Shown here: in pieces, positions 38,238-49,333 of the stretch
Position numbering within the stretch: the first letter of the stretch is position 1
How the letters are laid out: each line of letters starts with the position of its first letter
NCBI RefSeq assembly: GCF_002742685.1
Contig: NZ_PEDM01000001.1
Location: 62,001-126,000 of the forward strand
Source of the DNA: Anoxybacillus flavithermus
Lineage (GTDB): Bacteria > Bacillota > Bacilli > Bacillales > Anoxybacillaceae
Reading direction: 5' to 3'
Length of the DNA stretch: 64,000 nucleotides
Position numbers and translations under genes: made by a program
The notes under the pieces: generated by a model
What the model was told of the DNA's origin: nothing
What the model saw: the letters and a program-made list of their open reading frames with translations, nothing else
The model's database searches: none

Positions 38238-40166
38238 TTAAGGTGTTGTTGGATATGGCACGATGCCTTCACGCACCGTCGTGCCGTTGACGACGACGCG
38301 ATAACGCCCTTGTTTTCCTTGTTGAATGACAAATTCTACACGCTCTTTCACATCACTTGTTAAACGATAACGTTTGTACGGTTGAGCAAACGAATAGTTT
38401 TCGTCTTCTATATATAATTCTGCCATGACTGGTTCGTTTACATCAACAGGCGGTTCGTACGGAATGCTAATTTCTTGGATGACTTTCTTTGTTAATACTG
38501 GTTCTTTTCCAAGAGAAATGACGACCGTTACAGTTGCTCCTTTGTCTAATTTTGCGTTCGCTTGTGGCGTTTGAGAAATGACGAGCCCTTTTTCGACCGT
38601 ATCTGAATATTGCTGTTTGACGATGACGTACAGTTGTTGGTCTGCAGCATAATCGCGCACACTTTTTTCTGTATATCCTGTTAAATCTTTTAAAACAATT
38701 TTTTCTGGCCCAAGGCTGACGGTAAAACGCACTTCTGTTTCTTCCGGTACAACTTTTTCGCCTGGAAGCGGGAATTGTTCGATAATCGTACCTGCTGGTT
38801 CGTCACTATACACTTGTTTTTTATCGATGAGTAAATAGTTTGCCGATCGCAATTGTCGCTCGACGTCATCGATTGGCTCGCCAACATAATTTTGAAACTC
38901 CACTTTTTTCTTCCCTATACTTTTATAAATCGTTACCGCTGTACCTGCTTTCACGACTTTTCCGGCTTGCGGATTCGTACGAATGACAAATCCTTCTGCG
39001 ATGTCATCATGTTCTTCCTCGACCGTTTTTTCGATTTTTAAACCTAACGACGTTAATTCCGTCACCGCATCTGTATAATTTTTGTTTGTCACATCAGGCA
39101 CCGTCACATCTTTTGGGAAAAATAAATCAGGAATCCATGTGACTGCGCTCACCCCAGCGCCGACGAGCAAGAAAAGAAATGTCGCCCATAAAATGAGCCA
39201 TTTTTTTGAACGCTTTTCTTTTGGAGGAGGCACGTCCTCTTTCTTTTCTGACGGTGCAGAAGCGGTCGGTTTCACAATCGGGATAATTTTCGTTTCTTCG
39301 TCGTCATCTTCGGTCGGCAACGTAAATTTTTGTTCGTTTATGCGCTCAGGCAAAAGAGCGGTGCGAATATGTTTTTGCATATCTAATGCGCTATTGTAAC
39401 GATGCAACGGATTTTTTGCTGTCGCTTTTAACACAATATTTTCTACGCTTTGTGGAATATTCGGATTCCAGCGCCGCACAGACGGCGTCTCCGTTTGCAA
39501 ATGTTTTAGCACAATGGCTACAGCTGATTCACCAGAGAAAGGTAATTGACCGGTCAGCAACTCAAACATGACGATGCCGAGTGAATAAATATCCGATTTT
39601 TCTGTCGCTATTCCGCCTTTTGCTTGTTCTGGTGATAAATAATGGACAGATCCTAATACCGAATTCGTTTGCGTAATCGTTGTTGAACTTAACGCAATAG
39701 CGATACCAAAATCTGTTATTTTTAATGTTCCGTCTTCTGCCACTAAAATATTTTGTGGCTTAATGTCACGATGAATGACTCCGTTTTGATGAGCGTGAGC
39801 AATCGCCCCTGTTAATTCATCCATCATGCGTAACGCCTCTTGAACAGGAAGAGGGGCATGTTGTTGAATATACTGTTTTAACGTACAGCCGCGCACATAT
39901 TCCATGACCATGTAATAAATGCCGTCATCTTCTCCAACATCGTAAATCGTGACAATATTTTCATGATTTAAACTTGTTGCTGCTTGTGCTTCACGGCGAA
40001 ACCGTTTAATAAATGATTCATCGTTTACAAAATCTAAACGTAACACTTTGACGGCAACGTCGCGGTCTAAAATCATATCCCTAGCTAAATAAACATTCGC
40101 CATTCCGCCGCCGCCGATGAGTTGCAACAATTTATAGCGACCGTTTAATCGTTTGCCGATGAGCAC
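38238..40166 (-). CDS. prkC: PASTA-domain Ser/Thr protein kinase PrkC
   Basis: PrkC senses peptidoglycan fragments and phosphorylates translation, division and germination proteins. The 642-residue protein has the kinase domain (GGGGMANVYLARD at 18-30; catalytic Lys40; HRDIKPQN with Asp134; DFG 152-154), a charged linker, one transmembrane helix at about 335-357 (WLILWATFLFLLVGAGVSAV), three extracellular PASTA repeats (VTVPDVTNKNYTDAVTEL, QNYVGEPIDDVERQL, LKDLTGYTEKSVRDY) and a C-terminal beta domain. The start is GTG 40166 after GTAGGTGAT, overlapping the region 3' of prpC. Confidence 0.98.
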   Translation of the reverse strand: MLIGKRLNGRYKLLQLIGGGGMANVYLARDMILDRDVAVKVLRLDFVNDESFIKRFRREAQAATSLNHENIVTIYDVGEDDGIYYMVMEYVRGCTLKQYIQQHAPLPVQEALRMMDELTGAIAHAHQNGVIHRDIKPQNILVAEDGTLKITDFGIAIALSSTTITQTNSVLGSVHYLSPEQAKGGIATEKSDIYSLGIVMFELLTGQLPFSGESAVAIVLKHLQTETPSVRRWNPNIPQSVENIVLKATAKNPLHRYNSALDMQKHIRTALLPERINEQKFTLPTEDDDEETKIIPIVKPTASAPSEKKEDVPPPKEKRSKKWLILWATFLFLLVGAGVSAVTWIPDLFFPKDVTVPDVTNKNYTDAVTELTSLGLKIEKTVEEEHDDIAEGFVIRTNPQAGKVVKAGTAVTIYKSIGKKKVEFQNYVGEPIDDVERQLRSANYLLIDKKQVYSDEPAGTIIEQFPLPGEKVVPEETEVRFTVSLGPEKIVLKDLTGYTEKSVRDYAADQQLYVIVKQQYSDTVEKGLVISQTPQANAKLDKGATVTVVISLGKEPVLTKKVIQEISIPYEPPVDVNEPVMAELYIEDENYSFAQPYKRYRLTSDVKERVEFVIQQGKQGRYRVVVNGTTVREGIVPYPTTP

Positions 40167-40172
40167 GAGCGA

Positions 40173-40922
40173 TCACCTACTTTCATCCACATCTACAAAT
40201 TGTACGATCGCTAACGTAATATTATCTTCACCACCGTGCTCGTTTGCGACGTCGATAAGCGCTTGCGCTTTCTCTTCAAGTGATCGATCAGACGTTAATA
40301 CGTCTACCATCGTCTGTTCAGGCACTTTATTCGAAAGGCCGTCAGAGCAAAGCAATAACATATCTCCTTCATCGACAGCGACCGTTTTTACATCGAGTTC
40401 AATTACTTGCTCTGTTCCGAGCGCGCGCAATAGCACATGTTTACGCGGATGATATTCCGCATCTTCTTTTGATAGTTGTCCACTTTTCACTAATTCATTA
40501 ACAAGGGAATGGTCTTCTGTCATTTGTTGAAATCCGCTTGCGTTTAACAAATAACAACGACTATCGCCGATGTGGCCGATCGTCGCAAACTGTTTTGTAC
40601 AAATAGCGGCAACAATTGTCGTCCCCATTCCTTGACAATGATCGTTCGTTTGCGAATGATGAAAGAGCGATTCGTTTACTTTCATGACATGTTCTTTTAG
40701 CCACGTTTCTGCTTGTTGTGGTGATGTCATTTCATCAGTTTCTTCCCAAAATTGTTTTAATTGTGTCATCGTCATTTCACTCGCCACGTCGCCAGCAAGA
40801 TGACCACCCATTCCATCAGCAACAACGGCTAAATAGTTGCCTGCTTGATTGATAAAAACACCTCCGTTATCTTCATTATGCGACCTGATTTTGCCGACAT
40901 CCGTTTGAAACACCGCCTTCAT
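40173..40922 (-). CDS. prpC: PP2C-type protein phosphatase PrpC
   Basis: PrpC dephosphorylates PrkC targets. The frame opens far upstream in the rlmN tail, but the family N-terminus (MKAVFQTDVGKIRSHNEDNG) begins at ATG 40922, giving 249 residues. Metal-binding motifs are SHNEDN, VVADGMGGHLAGD, IGHIGDSRCYLL, LLCSDGLSNKV and GGEDNITLA. The start lacks a close ribosome binding site: GGGAGG lies before a 6-codon open frame whose TGA overlaps this ATG (see findings). prkC follows at once. Confidence 0.96.
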   Translation of the reverse strand: MKAVFQTDVGKIRSHNEDNGGVFINQAGNYLAVVADGMGGHLAGDVASEMTMTQLKQFWEETDEMTSPQQAETWLKEHVMKVNESLFHHSQTNDHCQGMGTTIVAAICTKQFATIGHIGDSRCYLLNASGFQQMTEDHSLVNELVKSGQLSKEDAEYHPRKHVLLRALGTEQVIELDVKTVAVDEGDMLLLCSDGLSNKVPEQTMVDVLTSDRSLEEKAQALIDVANEHGGEDNITLAIVQFVDVDESR

Positions 40923-40977
40923 ACACGCACGACACTCATGCGAGTATCGCTTCCTCCCTTCTGTATGTGTATCCCGT

Positions 40978-42027
40978 TTACGCTTTCGTTTCTTCTTTTC
41001 GCTCTTTCGCACGTAGCTGTCCGCATGCGGCATCAATATCGTGCCCTTGCTCGCGGCGAATCGTGACATTAATGCCATGTTTTTTTAATGTTTTCTCAAA
41101 CGCAAAAATTTGTTCACGCGGTGTACGAACGTAGTTGCGTTCAGGTACGTAGTTGACTGGAATTAAATTGACATGGCATTTCAATCCTTTAATGAGCTCC
41201 GCAAGCTCTTCGGCATGTTCAATTTGATCGTTCACACCGCCAAATAAACCGTATTCAAATGTCACGCGCCGCCCTGTTTTTTCAATGTAGTATCGCACCG
41301 CTTCCATCAGCTCTGGCAATTTATAAGCGCGGTTAATCGGCATTAACTTCGAGCGCAATTCCGTATTTGGCGCATGAAGCGAAATCGCGAAGTTAATTTG
41401 CATATTTTCATCGGCAAATTGATAAATTTTTGGGATGATGCCGCTCGTTGATACGGTGATGTGACGCGCGCCAATATGCAGCCCTTTCGGATGGTTAACA
41501 GTTTTTAAAAACTTGATTAGCTCATCATAGTTATCGAACGGTTCACCTATTCCCATCACGACGATACTGCTTACGCGTTCATTCGTTTCATCGAGCGCCT
41601 TTTGCACTTTGACAACTTGGGCAACAATTTCACCTGCTTGTAAATTGCGCTTTAATCCACCTAATGTCGAAGCACAAAACGTACAACCAATCCGACAGCC
41701 GACTTGTGTCGTGACACAAATCGAATTTCCGTAATCATGGCGCATAAGCACTGTTTCAATCGAATAACCGTCATGAAGCTCAAATAAAAACTTCATCGTT
41801 CCGTCTTTGGAAGTTTGCTGTACAAGCGTTTTTAATGTCGTGATGACAAAATGTTCATCTAACCGCTCGCGTAGCGCTTTCGGAATATTCGTCATATCTT
41901 CAAACGACGTCACTCGTTTTTTATATAGCCATTCAAAAATTTGTGTGGCGCGAAACGGCTTTTCTCCTTGCTGTTCCACCCAACTTTGCAAGTCTTCTAA
42001 ACGCATCGAGTAAATGGATGGTTTCAT
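40978..42027 (-). CDS. rlmN: Dual-specificity 23S rRNA/tRNA (adenine C2) methyltransferase RlmN
   Basis: RlmN is a radical-SAM enzyme that makes m2A2503 in 23S rRNA and m2A37 in some tRNAs. The 349-residue protein has the cluster motif [49 protein letters not shown], and the C-terminal methyl-carrying cysteine region [16 protein letters not shown]. It overlaps rsmB by 4 nt. Confidence 0.98.
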   Translation of the reverse strand: MKPSIYSMRLEDLQSWVEQQGEKPFRATQIFEWLYKKRVTSFEDMTNIPKALRERLDEHFVITTLKTLVQQTSKDGTMKFLFELHDGYSIETVLMRHDYGNSICVTTQVGCRIGCTFCASTLGGLKRNLQAGEIVAQVVKVQKALDETNERVSSIVVMGIGEPFDNYDELIKFLKTVNHPKGLHIGARHITVSTSGIIPKIYQFADENMQINFAISLHAPNTELRSKLMPINRAYKLPELMEAVRYYIEKTGRRVTFEYGLFGGVNDQIEHAEELAELIKGLKCHVNLIPVNYVPERNYVRTPREQIFAFEKTLKKHGINVTIRREQGHDIDAACGQLRAKERKEETKA

Positions 42028-43370
42028 GTCATTTCACCTTTCTTTTTCAATGTTGCGATAAAAAATCCGTCGCTAAATACGTGATGTGGAAGCAATTGTA
42101 ACATGCCGTCATGCACATAGGATGCAACTGACGATGGCAGGCGCGAAGCGAGCGTTTCGTCGCGATCATATTCGGGATGCTCATCTAAAAATTGGGCGAT
42201 GACTTGCTCATTTTCTTCGCGATCAACGGTACATGTGCTATATACAAGCGTTCCGCCACGTTTTAAAAGCGGAGCGACCGCCCGTAAAATATTTCGCTGA
42301 ATAGCAGCAAGTTGCGCAATATCTTTTTCGTTTTTCTCATATTTAATTTCCGGCTTTCGCCGAATGACGCCAAGCCCTGAACAAGGCGCATCAACTAATA
42401 TACGATCAAACGTTTCAGGAGCAAATTGCGTATGTGCTTGACGGCTATCGAGTTGTTTCGCTTCTATATTCGACAAACCTAAACGCTTTGCCTGCTGCTC
42501 AATCAGTTTTACTTTATGATCGTGAATATCTAGCGCAACGATACGACCTTTGTTGTTCATTCGTTCAGCCATATGCGTCGTCTTTCCGCCCGGTGCCGCG
42601 CAACAATCTAACACAACGTCTGTTTCGGTTGGAGAAAGGGCGTAAGCAACAAGCATCGAGCTTTCGTCTTGAATCGTCACAAGCCCTTCTTGAAACACGC
42701 TCGTTTTCGCTGCATTTCCTTTTGTCATTTTAATGCCAATCGGAACGACGGAAGAAGGGATAGCTTCTATTCCCTCTTCTTTTAGACGATCGATAACTTC
42801 TCCAACGGTCGCGCGCATCACGTTTACTCGTGCTGTTTGTTCTGGTGGAAAGTTGTTTGCTTCGCACATCTGCTTCGTTTCATCGAAGCCAAACTGTTCG
42901 ATCCAGCGCCGCACAAGCCAAAACGGGTGGCTTGTCGCGATGGCTAAACGCTCGCTTTCATCTTCTATGTCATCAAATGAGCGCAATCCTTGACGCTGAA
43001 CGGAACGTAATATGCCGTTGACGAGCGAAGCGATGCCGCGATGGCCACGACGTTTTGCTATTTCTACCGCTTCAAATAACACCGCGCGATCAGGAATCCG
43101 GTCTAAAAATACCATTTGATAAAGCGACATTCGGAGCAACAGGCGCACCCACGGCTCAATTTTTCCTTTCACAAACGGCTGTAAATAGTAATCAAGCGTA
43201 TCGCGTCGTTGGATCGTGCCGTACACTATCTCTGTTAAAAGCGCAACGTCTTGGGCGGATAATTCGTTCGTTTCGATCACATGATGTAATGATAAATTGC
43301 TATATGCTCGTTTTTTTTCGATATCGATTAGCACATCTAATGCTAAATTTCGTACGTTTTTCTTACTCAT
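42024..43370 (-). CDS. rsmB: 16S rRNA (cytosine-967 C5) methyltransferase RsmB (Sun)
   Basis: The 448-residue protein has an N-terminal NusB-like RNA-binding domain ([16 protein letters not shown], then [19 protein letters not shown]) and a C-terminal RNA methyltransferase domain: [19 protein letters not shown] (SAM binding), [19 protein letters not shown] and [16 protein letters not shown], giving the two catalytic cysteines. It overlaps fmt by 8 nt and rlmN by 4 nt. Confidence 0.98.
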   Translation of the reverse strand: MSKKNVRNLALDVLIDIEKKRAYSNLSLHHVIETNELSAQDVALLTEIVYGTIQRRDTLDYYLQPFVKGKIEPWVRLLLRMSLYQMVFLDRIPDRAVLFEAVEIAKRRGHRGIASLVNGILRSVQRQGLRSFDDIEDESERLAIATSHPFWLVRRWIEQFGFDETKQMCEANNFPPEQTARVNVMRATVGEVIDRLKEEGIEAIPSSVVPIGIKMTKGNAAKTSVFQEGLVTIQDESSMLVAYALSPTETDVVLDCCAAPGGKTTHMAERMNNKGRIVALDIHDHKVKLIEQQAKRLGLSNIEAKQLDSRQAHTQFAPETFDRILVDAPCSGLGVIRRKPEIKYEKNEKDIAQLAAIQRNILRAVAPLLKRGGTLVYSTCTVDREENEQVIAQFLDEHPEYDRDETLASRLPSSVASYVHDGMLQLLPHHVFSDGFFIATLKKKGEMT

Positions 43371-44307
43371 TCGTTCCTCCTAATACTTTCCCGATTTCAA
43401 TCGTTGCACCGCGTAAAAAGTCAGTAGCGCTCATTTTCCGTTTCCCTGCTGGCTGCAATTCAGTAATTTTAATCGCCGTGTCATTCCCTGTCGCAACGAT
43501 GATGCCGTCTTGCTCAACGGCGACAATGGTACCTGGGTTCGCTTGTGATGAAGCCTGTACTTTCTCCCCCCACCAAATTTTCCAACGTTCATCGCCATAT
43601 GTCGTATAAGCGACAGGCCACGGATTCATGCCGCGAATATGGTTGTAAATGTCTTCCCCTGTTTTTGTCCAATCAATTCGCTCTTGTTCAGGTTTAATGT
43701 TATATGCAAATGTCGCTTGTTCATCATTTTGTTTGATTGGTGTCAACTCCCCACGAAGCAATTTTGGAAGCGTCTCAGAAAGAAGTTGCGCCCCCGCTTT
43801 GCTCAATTTGTCGTGCAATGTTCCGACCGTATCGCGCTCATCAATTGGCACTTCCACTTGCGTTAATATATCGCCTGCATCTAGTTTTTCAACCATATAC
43901 ATAATCGTAATGCCCGTTTTCTTCTTCCCTTGTAAAATAGCGTAATGAATCGGAGCTCCTCCGCGCAATTCTGGCAAGAGCGACGCGTGCACATTAATGC
44001 AACCGTACGTTGGTGCTTCAAGGAGCGGTTTCGGTAAAATTTGTCCAAATGCAGCGGTCACAATCAAATCAGGCTGTAGAGCGATGACTTGCTCGTATTG
44101 TTCTTTCTCACGAATTTTCGTCGGTTGGAGTACCGGAATGCCGTACGATTCCGCTGTCACTTTGACAGGTGGTGGCGTCAATTGTTGTTTTCGCCCTTTC
44201 GGTTTATCTGGCTGCGTAACGACGCCGACGACGTTGTATCCGTCTTTGATCAACTGTTCCAAAACCGGAACAGCAAAATCAGGTGTTCCCATAAATACAA
44301 TGTTCAT
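43363..44307 (-). CDS. fmt: Methionyl-tRNA formyltransferase
   Basis: Fmt formylates initiator Met-tRNA using 10-formyl-tetrahydrofolate. The 314-residue protein starts [19 protein letters not shown], has the catalytic [36 protein letters not shown], and a C-terminal OB-fold tRNA-binding domain. It overlaps def by 4 nt, so formyl addition and removal are encoded in one coupled pair. Confidence 0.98.
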   Translation of the reverse strand: MNIVFMGTPDFAVPVLEQLIKDGYNVVGVVTQPDKPKGRKQQLTPPPVKVTAESYGIPVLQPTKIREKEQYEQVIALQPDLIVTAAFGQILPKPLLEAPTYGCINVHASLLPELRGGAPIHYAILQGKKKTGITIMYMVEKLDAGDILTQVEVPIDERDTVGTLHDKLSKAGAQLLSETLPKLLRGELTPIKQNDEQATFAYNIKPEQERIDWTKTGEDIYNHIRGMNPWPVAYTTYGDERWKIWWGEKVQASSQANPGTIVAVEQDGIIVATGNDTAIKITELQPAGKRKMSATDFLRGATIEIGKVLGGTNE

Positions 44308-44777
44308 TGTTCGAACTCTCCTTCTTCATAATAACGAATCACTTTTGATGTGAATAATATGCCATGTAAATGGTCAATTTCATGTTGTAACGCACGCGCT
44401 AAAAAGCCGGTGCCTTCGATTTCAAACGGGCGACCGCGGCGATTTTGCGCACGTACTTTTACATATTGAGAACGTTTCACTTCCCCAAATAAACCGGGAA
44501 AACTTAAACATCCTTCTGGACCGATTTGTTCACCGCTTTGTGCAACGATGATCGGATTAATTAATTCAATACGACCATGACGGTCACCAATGTCAACAAT
44601 TGCAATTTGTTGATCGATGCCGACTTGTGGAGCGGCTAATCCGACTCCATCGGCCGCAATCATCGTATCGTACATGTCGTTTAATATTTTCGCCAGCTTG
44701 CGGTCAAAAATAGTGACCGGCTGGCAAACGGTTTCTAAAATCGGGGCAGGATATGTCACAATCGGTAAAATAGCCAA
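44304..44777 (-). CDS. def: Peptide deformylase
   Basis: Deformylase removes the N-formyl group of new proteins. The 157-residue protein has the three metal-site motifs: [18 protein letters not shown] and the HEIDHLHG zinc/iron motif. This is the def1-type enzyme beside fmt, as in B. subtilis; a second, larger def/ykrB-type enzyme may exist elsewhere. Confidence 0.98.
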   Translation of the reverse strand: MAILPIVTYPAPILETVCQPVTIFDRKLAKILNDMYDTMIAADGVGLAAPQVGIDQQIAIVDIGDRHGRIELINPIIVAQSGEQIGPEGCLSFPGLFGEVKRSQYVKVRAQNRRGRPFEIEGTGFLARALQHEIDHLHGILFTSKVIRYYEEGEFEQ

Positions 44778-44794
44778 AATGGTTCCTCCCTTAT

Positions 44795-47209
44795 TTACAT
44801 CATCATATATGGATTTAAATCAATTGTAATCGTCACATCGCCACGCACCATCTCGCGCTGATAATGTTCGACAATTGTGCGGAGCGCTGTCGTTAAGTTC
44901 GGTTCCCGCTTGTATTTTATCATGCATTGGTAACGATATCTATCGTTCATGCGCGCAATTGGCGAAGCAACGGGTCCTAATACGACCGCTTCAGCAGACA
45001 AATGCTTTTTCACATGTGCAGCGATTTTTTCAGCGATGCTTATTCCTTTCAGCGCATCGACATGCGAAACCGTAATGAGCGTTAAATAATAAAACGGTGG
45101 ATACCCGTGTTTTTTTCGGGTGATCATTTCGCGCTCATAAAATGCTTCAAAATGATGATCGGCTGCTAGTTGAATACTGTAATGTTCAGGTGTATACGTT
45201 TGAATAACGACTTCTCCCGGCAAATGATGCCGCCCCGCTCGGCCGCTTACTTGCGTTAATAGCTGAAACGTTTTTTCTGCCGCCCGAAAGTCAGGGACAT
45301 GAAGCATCGTGTCTGCCGCTAATACGCCAACTAATGTGACGTTCGGAAAATCAAGCCCTTTCGCAATCATTTGCGTACCGAGTAAAATGTCCGCTTTTCC
45401 TTCCCCAAACTCGTTTAACAGCCGTTCGTGCGCCCCTTTTCGACTCGTCGTATCGACGTCCATGCGAATAACGCGCGCATGAGGTAAAAGCTTTGTTAAT
45501 TCTTCTTCTACTTTTTGTGTTCCTGTTCCGAAAAAGCGAATATGTTCACTTTGACAAGCAGGACAATGCGAAGACATGCGCTGTTCGTATCCACAATAAT
45601 GACATTTCAGTTGCTGTTGCACCCGATGATATGTGAGCGAAATATCACAATGTGGGCATTGAATGACGTGACCGCAATCGCGACACATGACAAAAGATGA
45701 ATAGCCACGACGATTTAAAAACAAAACAGATTGTTCCCCTTTTTGTAAACGTTCCGTTAATTTTTCAAATAAAAGGCGGGAAAACATCGAACGGTTCCCT
45801 GCACGCAGTTCTTCACGCATATCGACAATTTCAACAGGTGGAAGGGCATGATCGTTCATTCGTCTCGTTAACGTGACTTGCTTATATACCCCTTTTTTCG
45901 CGCGCGCAAACGATTCAAGTGATGGCGTAGCGCTGCCAAGTACAACCGGACAACGATGATAACAGCCGCGAAAAATAGCAACGTCACGGGCATGATAGCG
46001 AGGCGATTCTTCTTGTTTATAGCTCGTTTCATGCTCTTCATCAATAATGATGATACCGATGTTTTCAAACGGGGCGAAAATGGCGGAGCGAGCGCCAACG
46101 ACGAGCTGCACTTCTTTTCGTTGAATTTTCCGCCATTCATCATACTTTTCTCCGAGTGATAATCCGCTATGAAGAACAGCTACCTTGGAGCCAAATCGTT
46201 CTTTAAACCGTCTGACCATTTGTGGCGTTAATGAAATTTCAGGTACGAGCACAATTGCTTCTTTTCCTTTTTTTAAGACAAGGTCAATCGCTTGCATATA
46301 TACTTCTGTTTTCCCACTTCCTGTGACACCGTACATTAAAAAAACATCGTGTACGTTTTGTTCAATGGCTTGTCCGATCGCATGCAATGCTTGGCATTGT
46401 TCATCTGTTAGGGCGAGCGGTTTTGTTTTTGGAAATGAGCGATTCGCATACGGGTCACGATATATTTCTTTTTCTTTCACAGCGACAAGTTGTTTTTTGA
46501 TGAGCGCTTGAACAGTTGCCCATGTGCTATTTGTTTCGCTCAACAACTGTTTTAAAGGCAAAGCTCGTGCTGTCAACAAATGTTCGAGCACTTGCTTTTG
46601 TTTGATTGCGCGCGTTGAAAGTGATGCGAGTGCATGGGTGACGTGTTCGTCATTTGCACATAATTCGACCCATTTTTCTGTTTTTATTTTTCCTTTTTCT
46701 TCAACTCGGTAAACGACTTCAATATGACCATTTGCAATTTCTTTTTGCAATAGGCGCACGTATGGCGTTTGTTCAACCTCGCTCCATGGGATGATGAGAC
46801 GGTCACGAAACAGCGCGCGCACGTTTTCGTGGACGAGCGGCATATGCTGTTCGATGAGCCGAATATCCTTCTCATATTTCGCTTTCATCGCGGCAGGTAA
46901 CATCGCTTGAAAGGCAGATACCATGAAACAGAGTGTCGTTTCAGTTAGCCATCTCCCTAATTGAAGTAATTCCTCGTTTAATACAGGAACAACATCAAAA
47001 AGGGAATGAATCGGCTTTAGTTGCTCGATAGACATATCCGTCGTTTCTTTGACTTCTATGACAAATCCTTGTAGAAGTCTAGTGCCAAATGGCACGACGA
47101 CGCGCATACCTGCTTGTACGACGCCAACGAGCTCAGGCGGGATGATATAATCAAACGGGCGATCCGTTTGACTAGCTGGAATATCAACAATGACAGAAGC
47201 AATTGTCAT
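44795..47209 (-). CDS. priA: Primosomal replication-restart helicase PriA
   Basis: PriA recognises abandoned forks and starts primosome assembly. The 804-residue protein has the N-terminal 3'-end-binding domain (RPFDYIIPPELVGVVQAGMR), helicase motifs GVTGSGKTEVYMQAID (I) and IIIDEEHETSYKQE (II, DEEH), two zinc-binding clusters (CRDCGHVIQCPHCDISLTYH, then CHYCGYEQRMSSHCPAC), and the C-terminal region. It overlaps coaBC by 4 nt. Confidence 0.98.
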   Translation of the reverse strand: MTIASVIVDIPASQTDRPFDYIIPPELVGVVQAGMRVVVPFGTRLLQGFVIEVKETTDMSIEQLKPIHSLFDVVPVLNEELLQLGRWLTETTLCFMVSAFQAMLPAAMKAKYEKDIRLIEQHMPLVHENVRALFRDRLIIPWSEVEQTPYVRLLQKEIANGHIEVVYRVEEKGKIKTEKWVELCANDEHVTHALASLSTRAIKQKQVLEHLLTARALPLKQLLSETNSTWATVQALIKKQLVAVKEKEIYRDPYANRSFPKTKPLALTDEQCQALHAIGQAIEQNVHDVFLMYGVTGSGKTEVYMQAIDLVLKKGKEAIVLVPEISLTPQMVRRFKERFGSKVAVLHSGLSLGEKYDEWRKIQRKEVQLVVGARSAIFAPFENIGIIIIDEEHETSYKQEESPRYHARDVAIFRGCYHRCPVVLGSATPSLESFARAKKGVYKQVTLTRRMNDHALPPVEIVDMREELRAGNRSMFSRLLFEKLTERLQKGEQSVLFLNRRGYSSFVMCRDCGHVIQCPHCDISLTYHRVQQQLKCHYCGYEQRMSSHCPACQSEHIRFFGTGTQKVEEELTKLLPHARVIRMDVDTTSRKGAHERLLNEFGEGKADILLGTQMIAKGLDFPNVTLVGVLAADTMLHVPDFRAAEKTFQLLTQVSGRAGRHHLPGEVVIQTYTPEHYSIQLAADHHFEAFYEREMITRKKHGYPPFYYLTLITVSHVDALKGISIAEKIAAHVKKHLSAEAVVLGPVASPIARMNDRYRYQCMIKYKREPNLTTALRTIVEHYQREMVRGDVTITIDLNPYMMM

Positions 47210-48408
47210 ACGCGTCCCTCAATTTCACGATGAACTTCACGTAAAATTTCTTTTGCCACTTCCGACTTCGGTAAAAGTGGGAGATGTTTAACGGTTCCGT
47301 CCCGTTTCAATAGCGTCACAATGTTTGTATCCGTCCCGAATCCCGCCCCTTCTTGCACGACGTTATTTGCAACGATCATATCTGCATTTTTGCGTGCCAG
47401 CTTATCTTTTGCATATCGTTCAACATCGTTCGTCTCTGCCGCAAAACCGACTAAAAATTGATGTGTTTTTTGTTCACCGAGCGTTTGTAAAATATCGATC
47501 GTTCGTTCTAAAACGACCGTATAGTCCCCTTGTTGCTTTTTTATTTTATTGTCGGCAACATATTTCGGACGATAATCGGCCACTGCTGCTGTTTTAATGA
47601 CGATATCGCTATCGTGAAAATGGTTCATCACTTCTTCGTACATGTCTTGCGCACTTTCAACGCGAATCGTCTGTACACCCGCAGGGCTAGGAAGCGTTGT
47701 CGGACCCGAAATAAGAACGACATTCGCACCGAAATCACGCGCGGCTTCTGCGAGTGCATAGCCCATTTTTCCAGTCGAATGATTGCTGAAAAAGCGGACA
47801 GGGTCAAGTTTTTCACGTGTTGGACCAGCGGTTACTAACACTTTTTTTCCTTTTAATATGCGATTTGTTGCAAAATGTTGTTCAAGCAACGTGACGATCG
47901 TTTCTGGTTCTTCTAATCGTCCTTTTCCAACGTAACCACACGCAAGCATCCCTTCCGCTGGCTCAATGAAACGATAACCGAACGATTGCAACGCGCGCAT
48001 ATTTTGTTGGACGGCTGGATGCTCATACATATGAACGTTCATCGCTGGTGCAAGCCACACCGGTGCTTTTGTCGCAAGCAAAATCGTTGTCACCATATTG
48101 TCAGCTAAACCATGCGCAAGCTTTGCGATCGTGTTTGCAGTCGCAGGGGCAACGAGTACGACATGTGCCCAATCAGCTAAATCAATGTGTGCAATGACAT
48201 TCGGCTTTTTTTCATCGAATGTATCAATGTATACTTCATTTTTTGATAACGCTTGAAACGTAAGAGGTGTAACAAATTGGCAAGCAGCTTCCGTCATGAC
48301 GACTTTGACATTCGCCCCCGCTTGCACAAGTTTGCTTGTAAGCGCTGCTGCTTTATATACAGCAATGCCCCCTGTAACACATAATAAAATGTTTTTTTGC
48401 TGAAGCAT
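47206..48408 (-). CDS. coaBC: Phosphopantothenoylcysteine synthetase/decarboxylase CoaBC
   Basis: This bifunctional enzyme makes phosphopantetheine for coenzyme A. The frame opens upstream at 48450 but the family start MLQQKNILLCVTGGIAVYKA is ATG 48408, giving 400 residues. The N-terminal flavoprotein decarboxylase has VLVAPATANTIAKLA, APAMNVHMYEHPAV and the catalytic-Cys flap ACGYVGKGRLEEPE; the C-terminal synthetase has VTAGPTREKLDPVRFFSNHS and AVADYRPKYVADNKIKK. Confidence 0.97.
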   Translation of the reverse strand: MLQQKNILLCVTGGIAVYKAAALTSKLVQAGANVKVVMTEAACQFVTPLTFQALSKNEVYIDTFDEKKPNVIAHIDLADWAHVVLVAPATANTIAKLAHGLADNMVTTILLATKAPVWLAPAMNVHMYEHPAVQQNMRALQSFGYRFIEPAEGMLACGYVGKGRLEEPETIVTLLEQHFATNRILKGKKVLVTAGPTREKLDPVRFFSNHSTGKMGYALAEAARDFGANVVLISGPTTLPSPAGVQTIRVESAQDMYEEVMNHFHDSDIVIKTAAVADYRPKYVADNKIKKQQGDYTVVLERTIDILQTLGEQKTHQFLVGFAAETNDVERYAKDKLARKNADMIVANNVVQEGAGFGTDTNIVTLLKRDGTVKHLPLLPKSEVAKEILREVHREIEGRV

Positions 48409-48436
48409 CGACGTTGCCCCTTTCGTTCGGTATTTG

Positions 48437-48467
48437 TAAAAAAATAACAACCTAAAAACTAGGTTGT
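48437..48467 (-). terminator. Intrinsic terminator after rpoZ
   Basis: ACAACCTA/TAGGTTGT (8-bp stem) followed on the minus strand by TATTTTTTTAC. It lies after the rpoZ stop and before coaBC, so the yloC-gmk-rpoZ transcript should end or attenuate here. Confidence 0.85.
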
Positions 48468-48477
48468 CGTAAATAGT

Positions 48478-48687
48478 TTATTGCGCTGCTTCTTCTTCGC
48501 TAACGACTTCAATATGACCCGCTGCAATTTCTTCTAACGCTTTGCCGACAAATTTTTTCGACACAGGTTTTTCGATCGTTAAGTCATTTTTCACTTGCAA
48601 TTGGCGGGCGCGCTTCGCCGCAACTGTGACGAGCGTATATTTTGAATCGAGTTTTGTAATAAGCAAGTCAATGGAAGGATATAACAT
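48478..48687 (-). CDS. rpoZ: RNA polymerase omega subunit
   Basis: Omega helps assemble the RNA polymerase beta' subunit. The frame begins within gmk at 48759, but [20 protein letters not shown] starts at ATG 48687, one nt past the gmk stop; 69 residues. [12 protein letters not shown] is the family signature. The position after gmk is conserved in most bacteria. Confidence 0.97.
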   Translation of the reverse strand: MLYPSIDLLITKLDSKYTLVTVAAKRARQLQVKNDLTIEKPVSKKFVGKALEEIAAGHIEVVSEEEAAQ

Positions 48688-48688
48688 A

Positions 48689-49333
<645 letters not shown>

